DNA from: CBFDBT01 sp965603115
GTDB taxonomy: Bacteria > Pseudomonadota > Alphaproteobacteria > Sphingomonadales > Kordiimonadaceae
Assembly: GCA_965603115.1 (NCBI GenBank)
Contig: CBFDBT010000133.1
Coordinates: 1 to 7,485 of the forward strand
DNA: 7,485 nt
Reading direction: 5' to 3'
The notes beneath the pieces were generated by a model. The model was not told the origin of the DNA. It saw only the letters and a list, made by a program, of their open reading frames with translations, and made no database searches. Of the stretch, positions 6,492 to 7,485 are shown in pieces. Made by a program: the position numbers and the translations under genes. Within the stretch, counting starts at the first letter, position 1. Each line of letters starts with the position of its first letter.

Positions 6492-6571
6492 CCACTTTAT
6501 ATAAAATGTACTTAAGTGGACATATAATTTAAGCGGAATAAATACCGCATAAAATACAATATGTTATATTG
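6492..6571 (+). promoter_or_regulatory. Leader region with three small dyads upstream of the porin
   Basis: Within the 184-nt AT-rich gap (6418-6601) there are three inverted repeats in a row: CCACTT (6492-6497) with AAGTGG (6514-6519); GCGG (6533-6536) with CCGC (6545-6548); and CAATAT (6557-6562) with ATATTG (6566-6571) around GTT. AATATGTTA also occurs twice directly (6475-6483, 6558-6566). These could be operators or leader hairpins that stabilise a porin mRNA. None has the GC stem plus T-run of an intrinsic terminator. Confidence 0.35.
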
Positions 6572-6588
6572 AACTATCAAAAGAAAGT

Positions 6589-6593
6589 AGGAG
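6589..6593 (+). promoter_or_regulatory. Strong ribosome-binding site for the porin
   Basis: AGGAG lies 8 nt before the ATG at 6602, near-ideal spacing and the best Shine-Dalgarno in the window. It fixes the porin start and fits a highly expressed outer-membrane protein. Confidence 0.85.
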
Positions 6594-6601
6594 TAAACAT
6601 T

Positions 6602-7485
6602 ATGAAATTAAGCAAATTACTTTGCACAAGCGCTATAATAGCCGTTGGTACGGTATCATTTTCTGCAACTGCGCAAGATAGTGATATTCAAAATCAAATT
6701 GATGAATTGAAAAAGCAGATTGCAGCGCTTGAAAAAGCAACCGCAGAAGCTACGAAAGTTGCTAAAAAAGCGGCTGTTGTTAAAAAAGCTGACCCTGCGC
6801 CGAGACTTGCTACTGCAGACGGAAAGTACGAAATGAACTTGCGCGGTCGTGTAGAAGTTGATTTTGGCTGGGCGAGTGGTGACAATGGCGCCGTTGATGT
6901 TGACGCTGCTGAATTCCGCGCTGCTTGGATTGGTATTGAAGGTAAAGCTGGCAAAAACGTTGGCTATAAATTTGAAGCCGACTTTGGTTCCAACAAAGTA
7001 TCTATGAAAGATGCTTATGTGTCTTTTGGTAAAAAAGTTAAATTTACTGTAGGTCATTCCAAAGTAACAAACTCTATGGAACTCCAAACTGGTGGAACAC
7101 AGCTGAACACACTTGAGCGGTCTTCAATGGTTAATGCCTTTGGTTTCGGACGCGCCCTTGGTGTAAAAGTTGGCACAAGTGGAGATAACTGGTCCCTAGC
7201 TGCTGGTGCATTCCGTGGCGGTGCTGGAACAAAGCTTAATGATGAAGGTCTAATCTTTACTGCTCGTGGTACTTACGGCGTTAAATTGGATGGCGGAACC
7301 ATGATCATGGGTGCTACTTCTTTTAGAAGTCGTGACATGGGCGATGGCTCTATCAGCTATAAAGCCCGTCCGGGTCATCACTTAACTCCAAGTTCAAAAG
7401 GTGCTTCTATTGGCGGCACAAACAAAGATACCTTCGTTGGTGTTGAACTTGCTGCTCAATCTGGTCCACTTCACTTCGGTAGTGA
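6602..7485 (+). CDS. OprO/OprP-like porin, 3' partial
   Basis: The frame is open from the ATG to the window edge (294 full codons). The product begins with a signal peptide, likely cut after ATA (22-24). A periplasmic stretch with coiled-coil character follows (about 28-58, from DIQNQIDELKKQI into Ala/Lys-rich repeats), as in trimeric porins anchored by an N-terminal helix. After a linker come alternating beta-strand segments such as LRGRVEVDFGW (80-90), YKFEADFGS and DAYVSFGKK, then FTVGHSKVTNSMELQTGG, which resembles the constriction-loop region of the phosphate-selective porin O/P family. The last strands are outside the window. Real substrate choice in this family cannot be read from sequence: phosphate, polyphosphate, or another anion such as sulfate or thiosulfate are all possible. 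Its own promoter and ribosome-binding site suggest a unit separate from the sox genes. Confidence 0.85.
   Translation, partial: MKLSKLLCTSAIIAVGTVSFSATAQDSDIQNQIDELKKQIAALEKATAEATKVAKKAAVVKKADPAPRLATADGKYEMNLRGRVEVDFGWASGDNGAVDVDAAEFRAAWIGIEGKAGKNVGYKFEADFGSNKVSMKDAYVSFGKKVKFTVGHSKVTNSMELQTGGTQLNTLERSSMVNAFGFGRALGVKVGTSGDNWSLAAGAFRGGAGTKLNDEGLIFTARGTYGVKLDGGTMIMGATSFRSRDMGDGSISYKARPGHHLTPSSKGASIGGTNKDTFVGVELAAQSGPLHFGS

Noticed and set aside
6448..6504. Short peptide gene after AAGGAG in the porin leader
   Set aside because: The nearest ATG (6478) is 24 nt past the AAGGAG and gives only 8 codons (MLQKYHFI).
6492..6528. Intrinsic terminator after the spermidine-synthase-like gene
   Set aside because: The stem is only 6 bp with a 16-nt loop, and no T-run follows.
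6656..7087. Minus-strand reading frames opposite the porin
   Set aside because: They lie opposite a frame with a signal peptide, a strong ribosome-binding site and clear porin features, and resemble no known family.

Overview
The window holds the 3' part of a sulfur-oxidation (sox) cluster, all on the + strand, followed by an outer-membrane porin gene that runs off the right edge. The likely source is a moderately low-GC, free-living, Gram-negative thiosulfate oxidiser. An alphaproteobacterium is the best guess, judging from the SoxC/SoxD type and the OprO/OprP-like porin, but the sequence alone does not fix the genus.

Layout: (1) 2-1204 is a 5'-truncated soxB (thiosulfohydrolase), closed by an in-frame TGA about 63 codons before the family's usual end. 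The missing C-terminal tail is still readable in the same frame (1205-1396), so this is a nonsense change, a readthrough site or a base error. (2) 1401-1665 is bounded by a perfect 24-bp inverted repeat and fills almost the whole gap between the ancestral soxB stop and the soxV ATG. It looks like a MITE-type insertion of 265 bp. (3) 1666-2993 holds soxV (CcdA-type membrane thiol transporter) and soxW (periplasmic thioredoxin), with start and stop overlapping. (4) 3013-4897 holds soxC (Tat-exported molybdopterin sulfur dehydrogenase subunit) and soxD (a short, one-haem cytochrome c), overlapping by 20 nt. (5) 4894-6417 is a membrane protein with a C-terminal spermidine-synthase-like domain, overlapping soxD by 4 nt. 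(6) 6418-6601 is an AT-rich intergenic region with a plausible promoter, three small dyads and a strong ribosome-binding site. (7) 6602-7485 is the 5' part of an OprO/OprP-type porin.

Known Sox roles give a coherent picture. SoxB hydrolyses sulfate from the SoxYZ-bound sulfur adduct. SoxCD oxidises the remaining sulfane sulfur and passes electrons to a cytochrome. SoxV carries reductant across the inner membrane to SoxW, which keeps the SoxYZ thiol reduced. SoxXA and SoxYZ are not in the window and presumably lie upstream. Tight spacing and overlaps from soxV to the spermidine-synthase-like gene point to one transcription unit. The porin appears to be a separate unit.

The most notable points are the premature TGA in soxB, the unreported-looking inverted-repeat element that abuts the soxV start codon, the reduced one-haem SoxD, and a membrane-anchored aminopropyltransferase-like gene that looks co-translated with soxD.
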